Below are positions 1 to 7,860 of a stretch of 20,801 bases of DNA, piece after piece (position 1 is the stretch's first letter; each line of letters opens with the position of its first letter). The stretch is from an uncultured Collinsella sp. (GTDB lineage: Bacteria > Actinomycetota > Coriobacteriia > Coriobacteriales > Coriobacteriaceae). The notes beneath the pieces are model-generated. The model saw only the letters and a program-made list of their open reading frames with translations, searched no databases and had not been told where the DNA came from. The position numbers and the translations under genes are program-made. Location: NCBI GenBank assembly GCA_900549245.1, contig URNQ01000013.1, forward strand, positions 1 to 20,801, read 5' to 3'.

Positions 1-206
1 CACTTCCAGCACTCGCGCTTGCCCAGTACCAGATATATATACGGTGCGGAGGGGTCGGATCGGTCTACGCCGGGCAGCCACTCGGCAAAGGGCTCGGGAT
101 TAACGCCGCTGGGCACATACCAGATCTTTTTGGTCCGGTCCCATTTGGCGCCCAGCGCCTTGGCTTCTTCTTTTTGCGAAAAGGGGACATCGAGCTCGGT
201 GCGCAT
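1..206 (-). CDS. DUF5710-domain protein, N-terminal part (runs off the window)
   Basis: The leftward reading frame starts at ATG 206-204 and is still open at base 1, so only the first 68 residues are visible. It begins MRTELDVPFSQKEEAKALGA and continues with KWDRTKKIWYVP. This matches the short DUF5710 module (LDVPF...KEEAKALGAKWD...KKWYVP), a small domain found alone or attached to primase-, topoisomerase- and exonuclease-like proteins. The function of the module is not firmly known; nucleic-acid association is my inference from its usual partners. An AAGGAG ribosome-binding site ends 5 nt before the ATG, which fixes the start. The overlapping longer frames on the same strand have no such site and read as low-complexity sequence. 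The last visible residues include GKRECWK, which may begin a cysteine-containing segment, but the rest lies outside the window. Confidence 0.72.
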   Translation of the reverse strand, partial: MRTELDVPFSQKEEAKALGAKWDRTKKIWYVPSGVNPEPFAEWLPGVDRSDPSAPYIYLVLGKRECWK

Positions 207-627
207 AGCGGCTCCTTGGTGCGCGGGTGCAGGTGGCTCAAGGATACCGCAGGGCGTGGACGTCGTAGCGTTTGGCCGAGAAGTCGCTGTGCGGGCTGGT
301 TGGTTGTGGCGTTGGGCAAATTGGCAAAGTAAATGGCCAGCTTTTGGTCGGCTGGCGGCAACCTTGCCGAGAGCTTGACGGATTGCGGTTTAGACGTCGG
401 TGAATGAACACTTGGGGATGCGAAGCGGCAAAATAACCGCGGGTATTTGCCAAAACTCAAAAAGGAGCGCCATCTGTTGCTCGTGCACATCAAGCGAATT
501 TATATTCGTGATGGATATCAAAGTTATTGTTGATGTTGGGGCATTGAATTTGTTTGGCAGCCATTCGTCAGGTGAATTGATGTTACGTTGCGATGACGGT
601 TGGAGCTGCCAGCGGATTTGGCGACAT
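207..627. other. Intergenic stretch with no supported gene
   Basis: This stretch lies between the DUF5710 gene and the tRNA-Val terminator. Several short frames are open on both strands, but none has a ribosome-binding site or a recognisable protein pattern, and one runs into the tRNA. The part from about 480 to 600 is richer in A and T than the rest of the window. A TATCCT hexamer (complement of 241-246) lies about 35 bp upstream of the DUF5710 start codon and could be its -10 element, but no convincing -35 element goes with it. Confidence 0.4.
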
Positions 628-663
628 AAAACAAAACAGCCCAGAGACATAGCCTCTGAGCTG
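628..663 (-). terminator. Rho-independent terminator of tRNA-Val
   Basis: Read leftward, CAGCTCAGAG pairs with CTCTGGGCTG over 10 bp (one G-U pair) around the loop GCTATGT. TTTTGTTTTAT follows. It begins 9 nt after the encoded CCA end of the tRNA, so it should end the tRNA transcript. Confidence 0.82.
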
Positions 664-671
664 CGAACATT

Positions 672-746
672 TGGTGGGCGTTAGAAGATTTGAACTTCTG
701 ACCTCTTCCGTGTCAGGGAAGCGCTCTCCCCCTGAGCTAAACGCCC
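672..746 (-). tRNA. tRNA-Val(GAC)
   Basis: The complement folds into a complete cloverleaf. The acceptor stem is GGGCGTT/AACGCCC, the D arm is GCTC...GAGC, and the anticodon stem CTTCC/GGAAG encloses CTGACAC with anticodon GAC. The variable loop is short, and the T arm AGAAG/CTTCT encloses TTCAAAT. The discriminator is A and CCA is encoded at 674-672. Anticodon GAC reads the valine codons GTC and GTT. The gene has its own promoter (776-804) and terminator (628-663), so it appears to be a single-gene unit. Confidence 0.96.
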
Positions 747-775
747 GATCAAGGGTGCGCGAATGCGCAGGGAAT

Positions 776-804
776 AATATAGCGGAGCCAGGACCTGGTG
801 GCAA
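776..804 (-). promoter_or_regulatory. Sigma-70-type promoter of tRNA-Val
   Basis: Read leftward, TTGCCA (complement of 799-804) and TATATT (complement of 776-781) are separated by 17 bp. The -10 box lies 29 bp before the first tRNA base. Both boxes are close to the consensus. Confidence 0.75.
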
Positions 805-1039
805 GAGCATTTTTAAAAATCGTTAGCTTGTGGAGTAGGGCTCCGCGTCGATCTTGTCTTTTTTAAGAGCTCGTAGCCGTGGACCGCTTGATGCATAATG
901 CGTTAGTCGATACGTCATGGAGTCGTGGACGAACGTCATTGACGGATTTGTCTTACCGATAAACGGCCAAGCTGTTAGCTTGCATCCATACCGTGGTAAG
1001 GTAAGCCGAATTGTTTCCAGATTGTTTCGGGGGAGTGGA

Positions 1040-2062
1040 ATGAGCAGAGAGCGCGCTGAGCAGCTCGAAAACGCAAAAGCTTCGGTGCCTATGACCGACA
1101 TTTCGAACGTTGAGGTGCCCGAAGGTACCGATGAGTTCAGTCGCAGCATTCGTCGCGCGTGGCGTGGACGTCTCAATAATGCCTCGACGCGCAAGATGAT
1201 AACGGGCGTTCTGGCTACGCTGATGGGCGGTTCATTTTGGGGCTTCTCGGGCACCAGCGCGAGCTTTCTGTTCGATACCTACCACGTCGACACCCTGTGG
1301 CTTATGAGCGTTCGCCAGATTCTCGCCGGCCTGCTCTTTATGGCTGGGGGTGTCACGCGCGACCGCGAGCGCCTCGTCAAGCTCTGGACCACGCCCGCCG
1401 ATCGCAAACAGCTGCTGTTCTTTACCGCCTTTGGTCTGCTGTTCAACCAGTTCTGCTATCTTTCGGCCGTGCGCCTGACCAACGCCGGAACGGCGACGGT
1501 GCTTCAATGCCTGCAGCTGGTCATCATCATGGGCTATACCTGCGTGGTCGATCGCCGCATGCCGCGCGTGCGCGAGGCGGTCGGCATCGGCTTGGCCCTC
1601 GGCGGCACCTTTTTAATCGCTACCGGCGGGGACCCCACCAGTTTGAGCATCTCGCCGCTCGGCTTGATCGCGGGTCTCATGTGCGCGGTCAGCGCTACGT
1701 GCATGGCGGTGATTCCCGCCAAGATCCTGCCCGAATACGGCAGTCCCATCGTTACAGGCTCTGCCATGCTCACGGCTGGTGTGGTCTCGTGCATCTTCGT
1801 ACAGCCCTGGGCGCATATGCCGGCGCTCGACGCTGCCGGTATCGAGGCGCTCGCGGTGTTCGTGGTCATCGGTTCGTTTTTTGCCTACATGCTGTATATG
1901 CAGGGCGTTAAGGACATCGGCTCCGGGCGGGGGGGCCTCCTCGGAACCGTGGAGCCGGTTTCGGCGACCATCACCAGCGCCGTTATGCTGGGCACGGTAT
2001 TTTTGCCGACCGACCTTATCGGCTTTGCCATGATCATCGTGATGATGTTCCTTACGGTGTAG
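1040..2062 (+). CDS. EamA/DMT-family transporter
   Basis: This predicted membrane protein of 340 residues belongs to the drug/metabolite transporter superfamily (EamA), whose members move amino acids, nucleobase-like compounds or other small metabolites across the cytoplasmic membrane. The substrate cannot be told from sequence. After a polar, charged N-terminus of about 50 residues there are about ten hydrophobic helices in two repeats. Near the C-terminus the stretch GLLGTVEPVSATITSAVMLG is typical of the second EamA repeat. I chose ATG 1040 because GGGGGAG lies 4 nt upstream. The frame is open back to ATG 917, but that start has no ribosome-binding site and would add 41 residues unlike the family. 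The protein ends right after the last helix, so it is slightly short at the C-terminus but looks complete. The gene is flanked by the tRNA (opposite strand) and the DUF4012 gene, with no functional link visible. Confidence 0.85.
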   Translation: MSRERAEQLENAKASVPMTDISNVEVPEGTDEFSRSIRRAWRGRLNNASTRKMITGVLATLMGGSFWGFSGTSASFLFDTYHVDTLWLMSVRQILAGLLFMAGGVTRDRERLVKLWTTPADRKQLLFFTAFGLLFNQFCYLSAVRLTNAGTATVLQCLQLVIIMGYTCVVDRRMPRVREAVGIGLALGGTFLIATGGDPTSLSISPLGLIAGLMCAVSATCMAVIPAKILPEYGSPIVTGSAMLTAGVVSCIFVQPWAHMPALDAAGIEALAVFVVIGSFFAYMLYMQGVKDIGSGRGGLLGTVEPVSATITSAVMLGTVFLPTDLIGFAMIIVMMFLTV

Positions 2063-2063
2063 C

Positions 2064-2102
2064 TGGCGCCGTCAAGACAGATAAGGTGTTGCGCCACATT
2101 TT
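2064..2102 (+). terminator. Possible weak terminator after the EamA gene
   Basis: TGGCGC (2064-2069) and GCGCCA (2091-2096) are perfect inverted repeats with a 21-nt loop, followed by CATTTTC. The loop is long and the T tract is short, so this is only a possible transcript end. Confidence 0.25.
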
Positions 2103-2208
2103 CGCCAATTGATGTCCGTGTCTGGAGTTTAGCTGTCGATGCCCAATATGCCATAAACTAGTAACGTTATGGACTTTTTCATTGCGACTCAATTGCGAGG
2201 ATTTCTTT

Positions 2209-4521
2209 ATGGCTGGTAATCACTTTAAGGGCAGCGACAGCGGCCGTCCTGCGGTTCCGCCGCGTTCGAACGGGACTGGAAAAGCTGGCATGCCGAGCGG
2301 AGCTGGTCAGAACAGTGCCGGTAAGCGCACGTCCCCGGACGAGACGGCGATGTTTACCGCTCTGTATGAGCAGTCTCAGAAGGCCAAAAAGACCGGTCGA
2401 GCAAGAGGGAATGTCTTTGCGGGCGGTGCGACCCCCACGTCGCAGCCGAGCGGGGCTCCTTCGACACCTGCGAACAACGCAGGCACTGCCAACGCCGCGA
2501 ATGCCGCCGACAACATTAATGCCGGCAATGCCGCCAACAATACTCCCTCTGCCGGTGACGCGGGGCTTACGGGCAACCTTGGTACGATCTATACGGGTGC
2601 CTCTGAGACCGGCACGTTCGCCCGTTTGGAAGATAACGGTGCCGAGTTTAAGGGCTCCGGTTCCAAGGAAGATTATTACGATTTTGGCCTGAACTACGGC
2701 AACGACGCTTCGTCGAGTTCAACCTCGGACGGTCTGGTCCGTCATCGCCATCGCAAGGGCGAGCGCAAGAAGCGTCACACTGGCGCCGTTGTCGCCGCCG
2801 TTGTCGCGGTGCTTCTTGTTGCGCTTGGTGCGAGTGGCTTTATGCTGCTCAACTCGGCAAAGACCGTGAAGAGCGAAGCGAAGGAGGCTGTCGAGATTGT
2901 CGGCGGCCTTAAGGACAAGGTCACGTCGGGCGATTTTTCGACGCTGCCCGACGATGCGAAGAAGATCGACGAGCTCTGCAATAACATGAAGGCGGAGACC
3001 TCGAGCCCGCTGTGGACGGCGGCTTCGTTTATTCCGGTGTACGGCAGCGACATCAACGCGGCCCGTACCATGATCGATGCCTTGTCCGATGTCTCGAGCA
3101 ATGCGCTGGTCCCCATGGCCGACAACCTTTCGCAGACAACACCCGGCAAGCTGTTCCAGGATGGAATGATCAACGTCTCTGCGCTGCAGGCGGTCGCCGA
3201 TTCGCTTTCCAGCAGCTCGAAGGTGTTCAAGAGCGCCAACGAAAAGATCCAGGGTATTGGCGACACGCATATTTCCCAGGTGACCGAGCTGGTCGATAAG
3301 GCCAAGGATGGCTTTGCTACCCTCAGCGGCGCGGTTGACGCGGCGGAGAAGGTCGCCCCTGTCCTTCCCCAGATGCTCGGCGCCAACGGCCAGACGCGCA
3401 ACTACCTGGTGTACGCCATGAATAATGTCGAGATTCGTGCCTGCGGCGGCTTTGGCGGCTCGCAGGGTCTGATTTCGGTTACCGATGGCCAGATGTCGAT
3501 CGGCGATTTTGTTGCTTGCATCGCCCGTAGCAAGGACGAGGCGGTCGAGAGTGTCGACGAGGAAGATGAGACACTGTTTGGCGATCACAGTAACCTATAT
3601 ATCTCGGGTAACACCTATTCGCCTGACTGGCCCCGCAACTCGCAGCGTGTCGCTGCCCTGTGGAAGTCCGAGTATGGCCAAGATGTTGACGGCGTCATCG
3701 GCATCGATCCGGTGTTCCTGCAGTATATGCTGGGCCTTGTCGGCAATGTCTCGCTACCCGATGGCACGGTTGTCGACGGCACCAATGCGGCCAAGGTTCT
3801 CATGCACGATGTGTACTGGAATTATCCGGTCGAGGAGTCAGATGGTATCTTCGCCTCCGTTGCCAGTGCCGCTTTCGGCAAGATTCTCGGCGGCATCGGC
3901 GATGTCGATGTTACGAAGCTCGTTAGCGCCGTTGAGCGCGGTGCCGAAGAGGGCCGCCTGATCGCGTGGATGAAAAACGACGACGAGCAGAACGCTATCA
4001 AGGAAATGAACATCGACGCCTCGCTGCCCGATCCGGACGATCCGAGCGAAGATCCCGTTGCCGGTGTCTACTTTAACAACCTGAGCTTCTCCAAGCTCGA
4101 TTGGTACCTCAACGCCGATACGCAGATTGGCCAGGGCGTCAAGAATGGCGACGGCACGTGCTCTTATCGCATCACCGTTACCCTGGCGAACATTATGACG
4201 CAGGAAGAGGCCGGCAAGCTGCCCGACTACGTTGCAGCGAGCGCGCCCGATGCCGCGCGTGATGACGAGCGCCTGTATGTTTCGGTGTTTGCACCAACGG
4301 GCGGAAACATTTCAGACCTTACCGTTGAGGGAACCCAGTTTGGGCTTGGCGCTTTCACTTGGCATGGTATTCCCTTCTATACGGGAACCGTTGACTTGCA
4401 CGCGGGTGAGACGACGACGATCACCTATACGCTGACTACGTCGGCCGAGGCGGGAGACAAGCCGCTTACACTGCGCCAGACTCCCACGTGCCAGGCGGCT
4501 CGCGACAGCGCTTCGGCGTAG
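2209..4521 (+). CDS. DUF4012 membrane-anchored protein
   Basis: The protein has 770 residues. Residues 1 to about 180 are low complexity, rich in Ala, Asn, Gly, Thr and Ser, with a tract of repeated Asn-Ala units near residues 85-112. A basic cluster (RHRHRKGERKKRH, about 178-190) leads into one transmembrane helix (about 192-214). The remaining roughly 550 residues should face outward, by the positive-inside rule. From about residue 395 the sequence NYLVYAMNNVEIRACGGFGG matches the core of DUF4012, a family of Gram-positive bacteria whose biochemical role is unknown; some members lie near surface-polysaccharide genes. Nothing here shows a catalytic site. ATG 2209 is preceded by GCGAGGA at 7 nt; an upstream in-frame TTG (2182) lacks such a site. 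The gene stands alone: the next gene, glmM, is separated by a terminator. A cell-envelope role is inference from topology. Confidence 0.85.
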   Translation: MAGNHFKGSDSGRPAVPPRSNGTGKAGMPSGAGQNSAGKRTSPDETAMFTALYEQSQKAKKTGRARGNVFAGGATPTSQPSGAPSTPANNAGTANAANAADNINAGNAANNTPSAGDAGLTGNLGTIYTGASETGTFARLEDNGAEFKGSGSKEDYYDFGLNYGNDASSSSTSDGLVRHRHRKGERKKRHTGAVVAAVVAVLLVALGASGFMLLNSAKTVKSEAKEAVEIVGGLKDKVTSGDFSTLPDDAKKIDELCNNMKAETSSPLWTAASFIPVYGSDINAARTMIDALSDVSSNALVPMADNLSQTTPGKLFQDGMINVSALQAVADSLSSSSKVFKSANEKIQGIGDTHISQVTELVDKAKDGFATLSGAVDAAEKVAPVLPQMLGANGQTRNYLVYAMNNVEIRACGGFGGSQGLISVTDGQMSIGDFVACIARSKDEAVESVDEEDETLFGDHSNLYISGNTYSPDWPRNSQRVAALWKSEYGQDVDGVIGIDPVFLQYMLGLVGNVSLPDGTVVDGTNAAKVLMHDVYWNYPVEESDGIFASVASAAFGKILGGIGDVDVTKLVSAVERGAEEGRLIAWMKNDDEQNAIKEMNIDASLPDPDDPSEDPVAGVYFNNLSFSKLDWYLNADTQIGQGVKNGDGTCSYRITVTLANIMTQEEAGKLPDYVAASAPDAARDDERLYVSVFAPTGGNISDLTVEGTQFGLGAFTWHGIPFYTGTVDLHAGETTTITYTLTTSAEAGDKPLTLRQTPTCQAARDSASA

Positions 4522-4558
4522 GGTTTTTCTGATAATCCAGATAATCGAGTACCATTTT

Positions 4559-4590
4559 GGGGCGGACAGATAATCTGTTCGCCCCATTTT
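4559..4590 (+). terminator. Terminator between the DUF4012 gene and glmM
   Basis: GGGGCGGACAGA (4559-4570) pairs with TCTGTTCGCCCC (4574-4585) over 12 bp with one G-U pair and a TAA loop. ATTTTAT follows. It ends just before the glmM ribosome-binding site, so read-through could still supply some glmM transcript. Confidence 0.75.
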
Positions 4591-4603
4591 ATAAGGAGAG
4601 TGC

Positions 4604-5943
4604 ATGAAGTACTTTGGCACCGACGGCTTTCGCGGCGAGGCCAACGTTGGGCTGACGGTAGAGCACGCCTATAAGATCGGTCGTTTTGTGGGCTGGTATT
4701 ACGGCGCCAATCGCGAGCGCAAGGCGCGCGTCATCGTGGGCAAGGACACACGTCGTTCGAGCTATATGTTCGAGGCAGCGCTGGTGAGTGGCTTGGTCGC
4801 GAGCGGCGCGGACGCCTATATGCTGCACGTGATCCCCACGCCGGGCGTAGCGCATCAGACCGTGGAAGGCTGCTTCGATTGCGGCATCATGATCAGCGCG
4901 AGCCACAACCCGTTTTGCGATAACGGCATTAAGCTCGTCAATAGCGACGGTTTTAAGATGGACGAGGACGTACTGGAGCTCATCGAGGACTACGTCGATG
5001 GCAAGAGCGAGGTGCCGCTGGCCACGGGCAACCACATCGGCGCCACGGTGGACTACATGCAGGGCCGCAACCGCTACATTGCCTCGCTCATCGCCAGCGC
5101 GAACTTTTCGCTGCAGGGCGTCAAGATCGGCATCGACTGCGCCAACGGCTCGGTGGCCAAGCCGGTGTTCGACGCGCTGGGCGCCGACGTGCGCGTGATC
5201 AATGCCGCGCCCGATGGCTTTAACATTAACGTCGACTGCGGCTCCACGCATATGGAGCGCCTGCAGCGCCACGTGGTGGAGCAGGGCTTGGACGTGGGCT
5301 TTGCCTATGACGGCGATGCCGACCGCTGCCTGGCCGTGGACGAGCGCGGCCGCGTGGTCGATGGCGACCAGATCCTGTACGTGTGCGGCGTGTACCTGAA
5401 CAAGCACGGTCGCCTTTCGGGCGGTACCGTGGTTCCGACGATTGCCAGCAACTTTGGCCTGATCAAGTCGTTGGAGCTTGCCGGCCTAAGTGCCGTGACC
5501 AGCGGTGTGGGCGACCGTCACGTGTATGCCAAGATGCGCGAGGGCGGTTACAGCCTGGGCGGCGAGCAGACGGGCCATACGATCTTTGGCGATATCGAGC
5601 GCACGGGCGACGGCATTATGACCTCGCTGCGCGTGATGGAAGTGATCCGCGCCGAGCGACCGTGCTTGGGGGCCGGGAGCCGCTCCCGCAGCTCACGGCT
5701 CCGTGCAAGCTGCTACCGCAGGCGCAGGTGGCCGTGCGCGTGGCGGACAAGGACGCCGCGCTCGAGAACATGGGCGTGCAGAACGCCATCGCCGAGGCCG
5801 AGGCTGCGCTGGCAGGCGAGGGCCGCGTGCTCGTACGCAAGAGCGGAACCGAGTCGGTTATCCGCGTGCTGGCCGAGGCGCCCGACCAAGCATCCGCCGA
5901 TGCCGCCATGAAGCGCATCGCCAACGCACTCGAGGCTCTGTAG
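4604..5943 (+). CDS. glmM: Phosphoglucosamine mutase, with an apparent frameshift
   Basis: GlmM converts glucosamine-6-phosphate to glucosamine-1-phosphate, a cytoplasmic step on the way to UDP-GlcNAc and peptidoglycan. The start ATG 4604 has AAGGAG 5 nt upstream. Visible family motifs are the catalytic serine loop ISASHNP (Ser100), the metal loop DGDADR (236-241) and the sugar-binding GEQTGH. The frame is normal up to VMEVIRAE (about 5656). After that, family-like sequence continues one base out of register, with KLLPQAQVAVRV, the phosphate-binding RKSGTE motif and a stop at 5943. The original frame instead runs to 5911 as an Arg/Ser-rich tail. Adding one G to the G5 run at 5668-5672 restores a 446-residue protein, the normal family length. 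As written, the fourth domain is lost. A sequencing or assembly error, a real mutation and translational slippage are all possible; because the gene is normally essential, I favour an error. Confidence 0.88.
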
Positions 5944-5971
5944 TTACGCGGTTTTACCAAACCGCGTAACT
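5942..5971. repeat. Perfect 13-bp inverted repeat overlapping the glmM stop
   Basis: AGTTACGCGGTTT (5942-5954) and AAACCGCGTAACT (5959-5971) are perfect complements around a TACC loop. The first arm includes two bases of the glmM stop codon. No T tract follows on either strand, so it is not a standard terminator. It may protect the 3' end of the mRNA or back up the terminator 48 bp downstream. Confidence 0.7.
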
Positions 5972-6018
5972 GCTCGACGCTGCAAACGCCCCTAAGCGGC
6001 AATCTGACGTTCAATTTC

Positions 6019-6053
6019 AAGGGCGCGACCAGAAGGTCAGCGCCCTTTCATTT
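6019..6053 (+). terminator. Terminator of glmM
   Basis: AAGGGCGCGACC (6019-6030) pairs with GGTC, a one-base bulge and GCGCCCTT (6035-6047) around the loop AGAA. TCATTTC follows. It lies between the convergent genes glmM and the M32 carboxypeptidase. The T-rich tail is better for rightward than for leftward transcripts. Confidence 0.6.
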
Positions 6054-6148
6054 CACGTCACCTTGCTCGCTTAGGGTCGTTTTCGCTGACGTTGCCAAGA
6101 CATTGGCGTCAACATAGTTGGCGTTGGCGACGGCGTGCTGGTCAATCC

Positions 6149-7723
6149 TTACAGCTCGTACAGTGTGGTGAACTTGTCCTGCAGGTAGCTGCAGTAGTAG
6201 CGGACGTCAAAGGCCATGCCGCAGGCGCCCTTGATGAGTTCCGGCGCGTCTTTGGCGCGGCCCCACTGCCAAATGTGCTCGCCCAGCCAGGCGCGGACGG
6301 GCGCCAGATCGCCGCTCGCGCAGGCACCGGTAAGGTCGACGCCGTCGCGGCACATGGCCGGCACAAACATGGCATCGTAGGCGCTACCCAGCGCATACGT
6401 GGGGAAGTAGCCAAACGAACCGCCGCTCCAATGCGTATCCTGCAGGCAGCCGTGCGTGTCGTCGGGAACGGGAATGCCCAGGTACTCGTCCATAAAGCGG
6501 TTCCAAAGCGCGGGGATGTCCTTGGCCGCAGCCTCGCCGGCAAACAGCATACGCTCAATCTGGTAGCGCACCATAATATGCAGCGGATAGGTGAGCTCGT
6601 CGGCCTCGGTGCGGATCAACGACGGCTGCGCGATGTTCACGGCGCGGTAGAGCGTGTCTTCGTCGACGTCGCCGTAGACCTCGGGCGCGTGACGACGCAG
6701 CACCTCGAGCAGCGGGCCCATAAAGGCGCGGCTGCGACCCACGGTGTTCTCGAAAAAGCGGCTCTGGCTCTCGTGGATGCCCATGGAGGTGCCGCCCTCC
6801 AGGCAGGTGCGCGCGTAGGCGGGATTGACGCCCAGCTCGTACATGGTGTGCCCCGCCTCGTGGATGATGCTGTAGACGTTGGAGATGCAGTCGTCCTCGT
6901 AGATGTGCGTCGCGATGCGCGCATCACCCACGGCAAAGCCCTCGCTAAACGGATGCTCGGTAAAGGCAAGCGTGGTGTCGTCCAGGTCCAGGCCGACAAG
7001 CTTCATAAGGTCGAAGCTCATGGCGCGCTGGGCAGCCTCGGGCACGTGGGCGTGCAAAAAGTCGGCAGCCGGCTGCTGGCCGCGCTCGCCGATGGCGTGC
7101 ACGAGCGGCACGACCGTGGCCTTGACCTCGTCGCAAAACGCGTCGAAGCTCTTGGCGGAAAGGCCGCGCTCGTACTGGTCGAGCCAAACGTCGTATGGAT
7201 CGCGCTTGGGGTCCATGAGCTCGGCCTGATGCTTAAGTTGGGCGACGATTCTATCCACATAGGTCTCAAAGCTCGCCCAGTCGTTGGCTGCCTTGGCCTT
7301 GCGCCACACGGCGTCCGCCTCGCAGGTGAGCCTGGTCCAGGCCTCGGCTTCTTCGGTGGGGATGGCACTGGCCTCACGTTGATCGCGGCCGAGCACACGG
7401 ATCTCGTCGAGCAGCTGAGGGTCGTCGATTTTGCCGCCGGCGACGGTCTCGCGCGCTAACGAGCGTACGAGCTCAACGGACTTCTCGCTGGTCAGCAGCT
7501 TGTGATGCTCGCCGGCAAGCGTGCCCATGGCGTCGGCACGCGCTGCTGCGCCGTTGGCGGGGGCAATGGTCGCGCCGTCAAACTCGGCAATCTTGAGCAG
7601 GTACTCACGAGTCCACAGCTTGCCTTCGAGCTTGCGGAATTTTTTGACGGCCTTATCGACCTTCATGCCTTTGGATGTCTTGCCCGCTGCAGGCTCGGCC
7701 TTCTTATCGAGTTTCTTTCCCAT
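6149..7723 (-). CDS. M32-family metallocarboxypeptidase
   Basis: This leftward gene encodes 524 residues, close to the usual length of about 500 for the M32 (thermostable carboxypeptidase 1) family. These zinc or cobalt enzymes remove C-terminal amino acids from peptides in the cytoplasm. The metal site HEAGH is at about residues 288-292, and the family motif GIHESQSR, with the third metal-ligand Glu, follows about 25 residues later. IRTEADELTYPLHI and the C-terminal DVRYYCSYLQ also fit the family. The first 30 or so residues are rich in lysine and look like a flexible extension. There is no signal peptide. ATG 7723 has AAGGA 6 nt upstream. The gene converges with glmM and diverges from the pheST T-box leader, so it forms its own unit; I could not identify its promoter. 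A role in peptide recycling or peptide use is family knowledge, not visible here. Confidence 0.92.
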   Translation of the reverse strand: MGKKLDKKAEPAAGKTSKGMKVDKAVKKFRKLEGKLWTREYLLKIAEFDGATIAPANGAAARADAMGTLAGEHHKLLTSEKSVELVRSLARETVAGGKIDDPQLLDEIRVLGRDQREASAIPTEEAEAWTRLTCEADAVWRKAKAANDWASFETYVDRIVAQLKHQAELMDPKRDPYDVWLDQYERGLSAKSFDAFCDEVKATVVPLVHAIGERGQQPAADFLHAHVPEAAQRAMSFDLMKLVGLDLDDTTLAFTEHPFSEGFAVGDARIATHIYEDDCISNVYSIIHEAGHTMYELGVNPAYARTCLEGGTSMGIHESQSRFFENTVGRSRAFMGPLLEVLRRHAPEVYGDVDEDTLYRAVNIAQPSLIRTEADELTYPLHIMVRYQIERMLFAGEAAAKDIPALWNRFMDEYLGIPVPDDTHGCLQDTHWSGGSFGYFPTYALGSAYDAMFVPAMCRDGVDLTGACASGDLAPVRAWLGEHIWQWGRAKDAPELIKGACGMAFDVRYYCSYLQDKFTTLYEL

Positions 7724-7841
7724 ACCATATCCTTGATCTCGTGAGCCGAGCGCTTCGGGTGGGCGCGCGGCCAGTTTGCACAGCTACCTGCCTTGTACCC
7801 AGTGCGAACAAAACGGAACGCGGCGATGCACACGCAGAATG

Positions 7842-7850
7842 TGTTATCCT
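7842..7850 (+). promoter_or_regulatory. Extended -10 promoter of the T-box-pheST transcript
   Basis: TGT-TATCCT forms an extended -10 element about 7-8 bp before the expected RNA start (about 7858). T-box stem I begins at 7863, which fits. No good -35 hexamer is visible. An overlapping TATAGC (7850-7855) is an alternative. Confidence 0.45.
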
Positions 7851-7860
7851 ATAGCCCAAT

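Noticed and set aside
400..684. 94-codon rightward frame left of tRNA-Val
   Set aside because: It runs into the tRNA gene, passes through its terminator, and has no ribosome-binding site or family pattern.
917..1039. Longer N-terminus of the EamA transporter starting at ATG 917
   Set aside because: There is no ribosome-binding site at 917, while GGGGGAG stands before ATG 1040, and the extra residues do not resemble the family.
5668..5688. Programmed -1 ribosomal frameshift in glmM (G5 run plus hairpin)
   Set aside because: The frame TTG-GGG-GCC does not form a good slippery heptamer for two tRNAs. The hairpin starts only 1 nt after the run instead of the usual 5-9 nt, and GlmM is not known to need recoding. 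An indel is simpler.
6092..7459. Open frame of 455 codons on the plus strand opposite the M32 carboxypeptidase
   Set aside because: It is antisense to a gene with a clear HEAGH metal site, has no ribosome-binding site and matches no known family.
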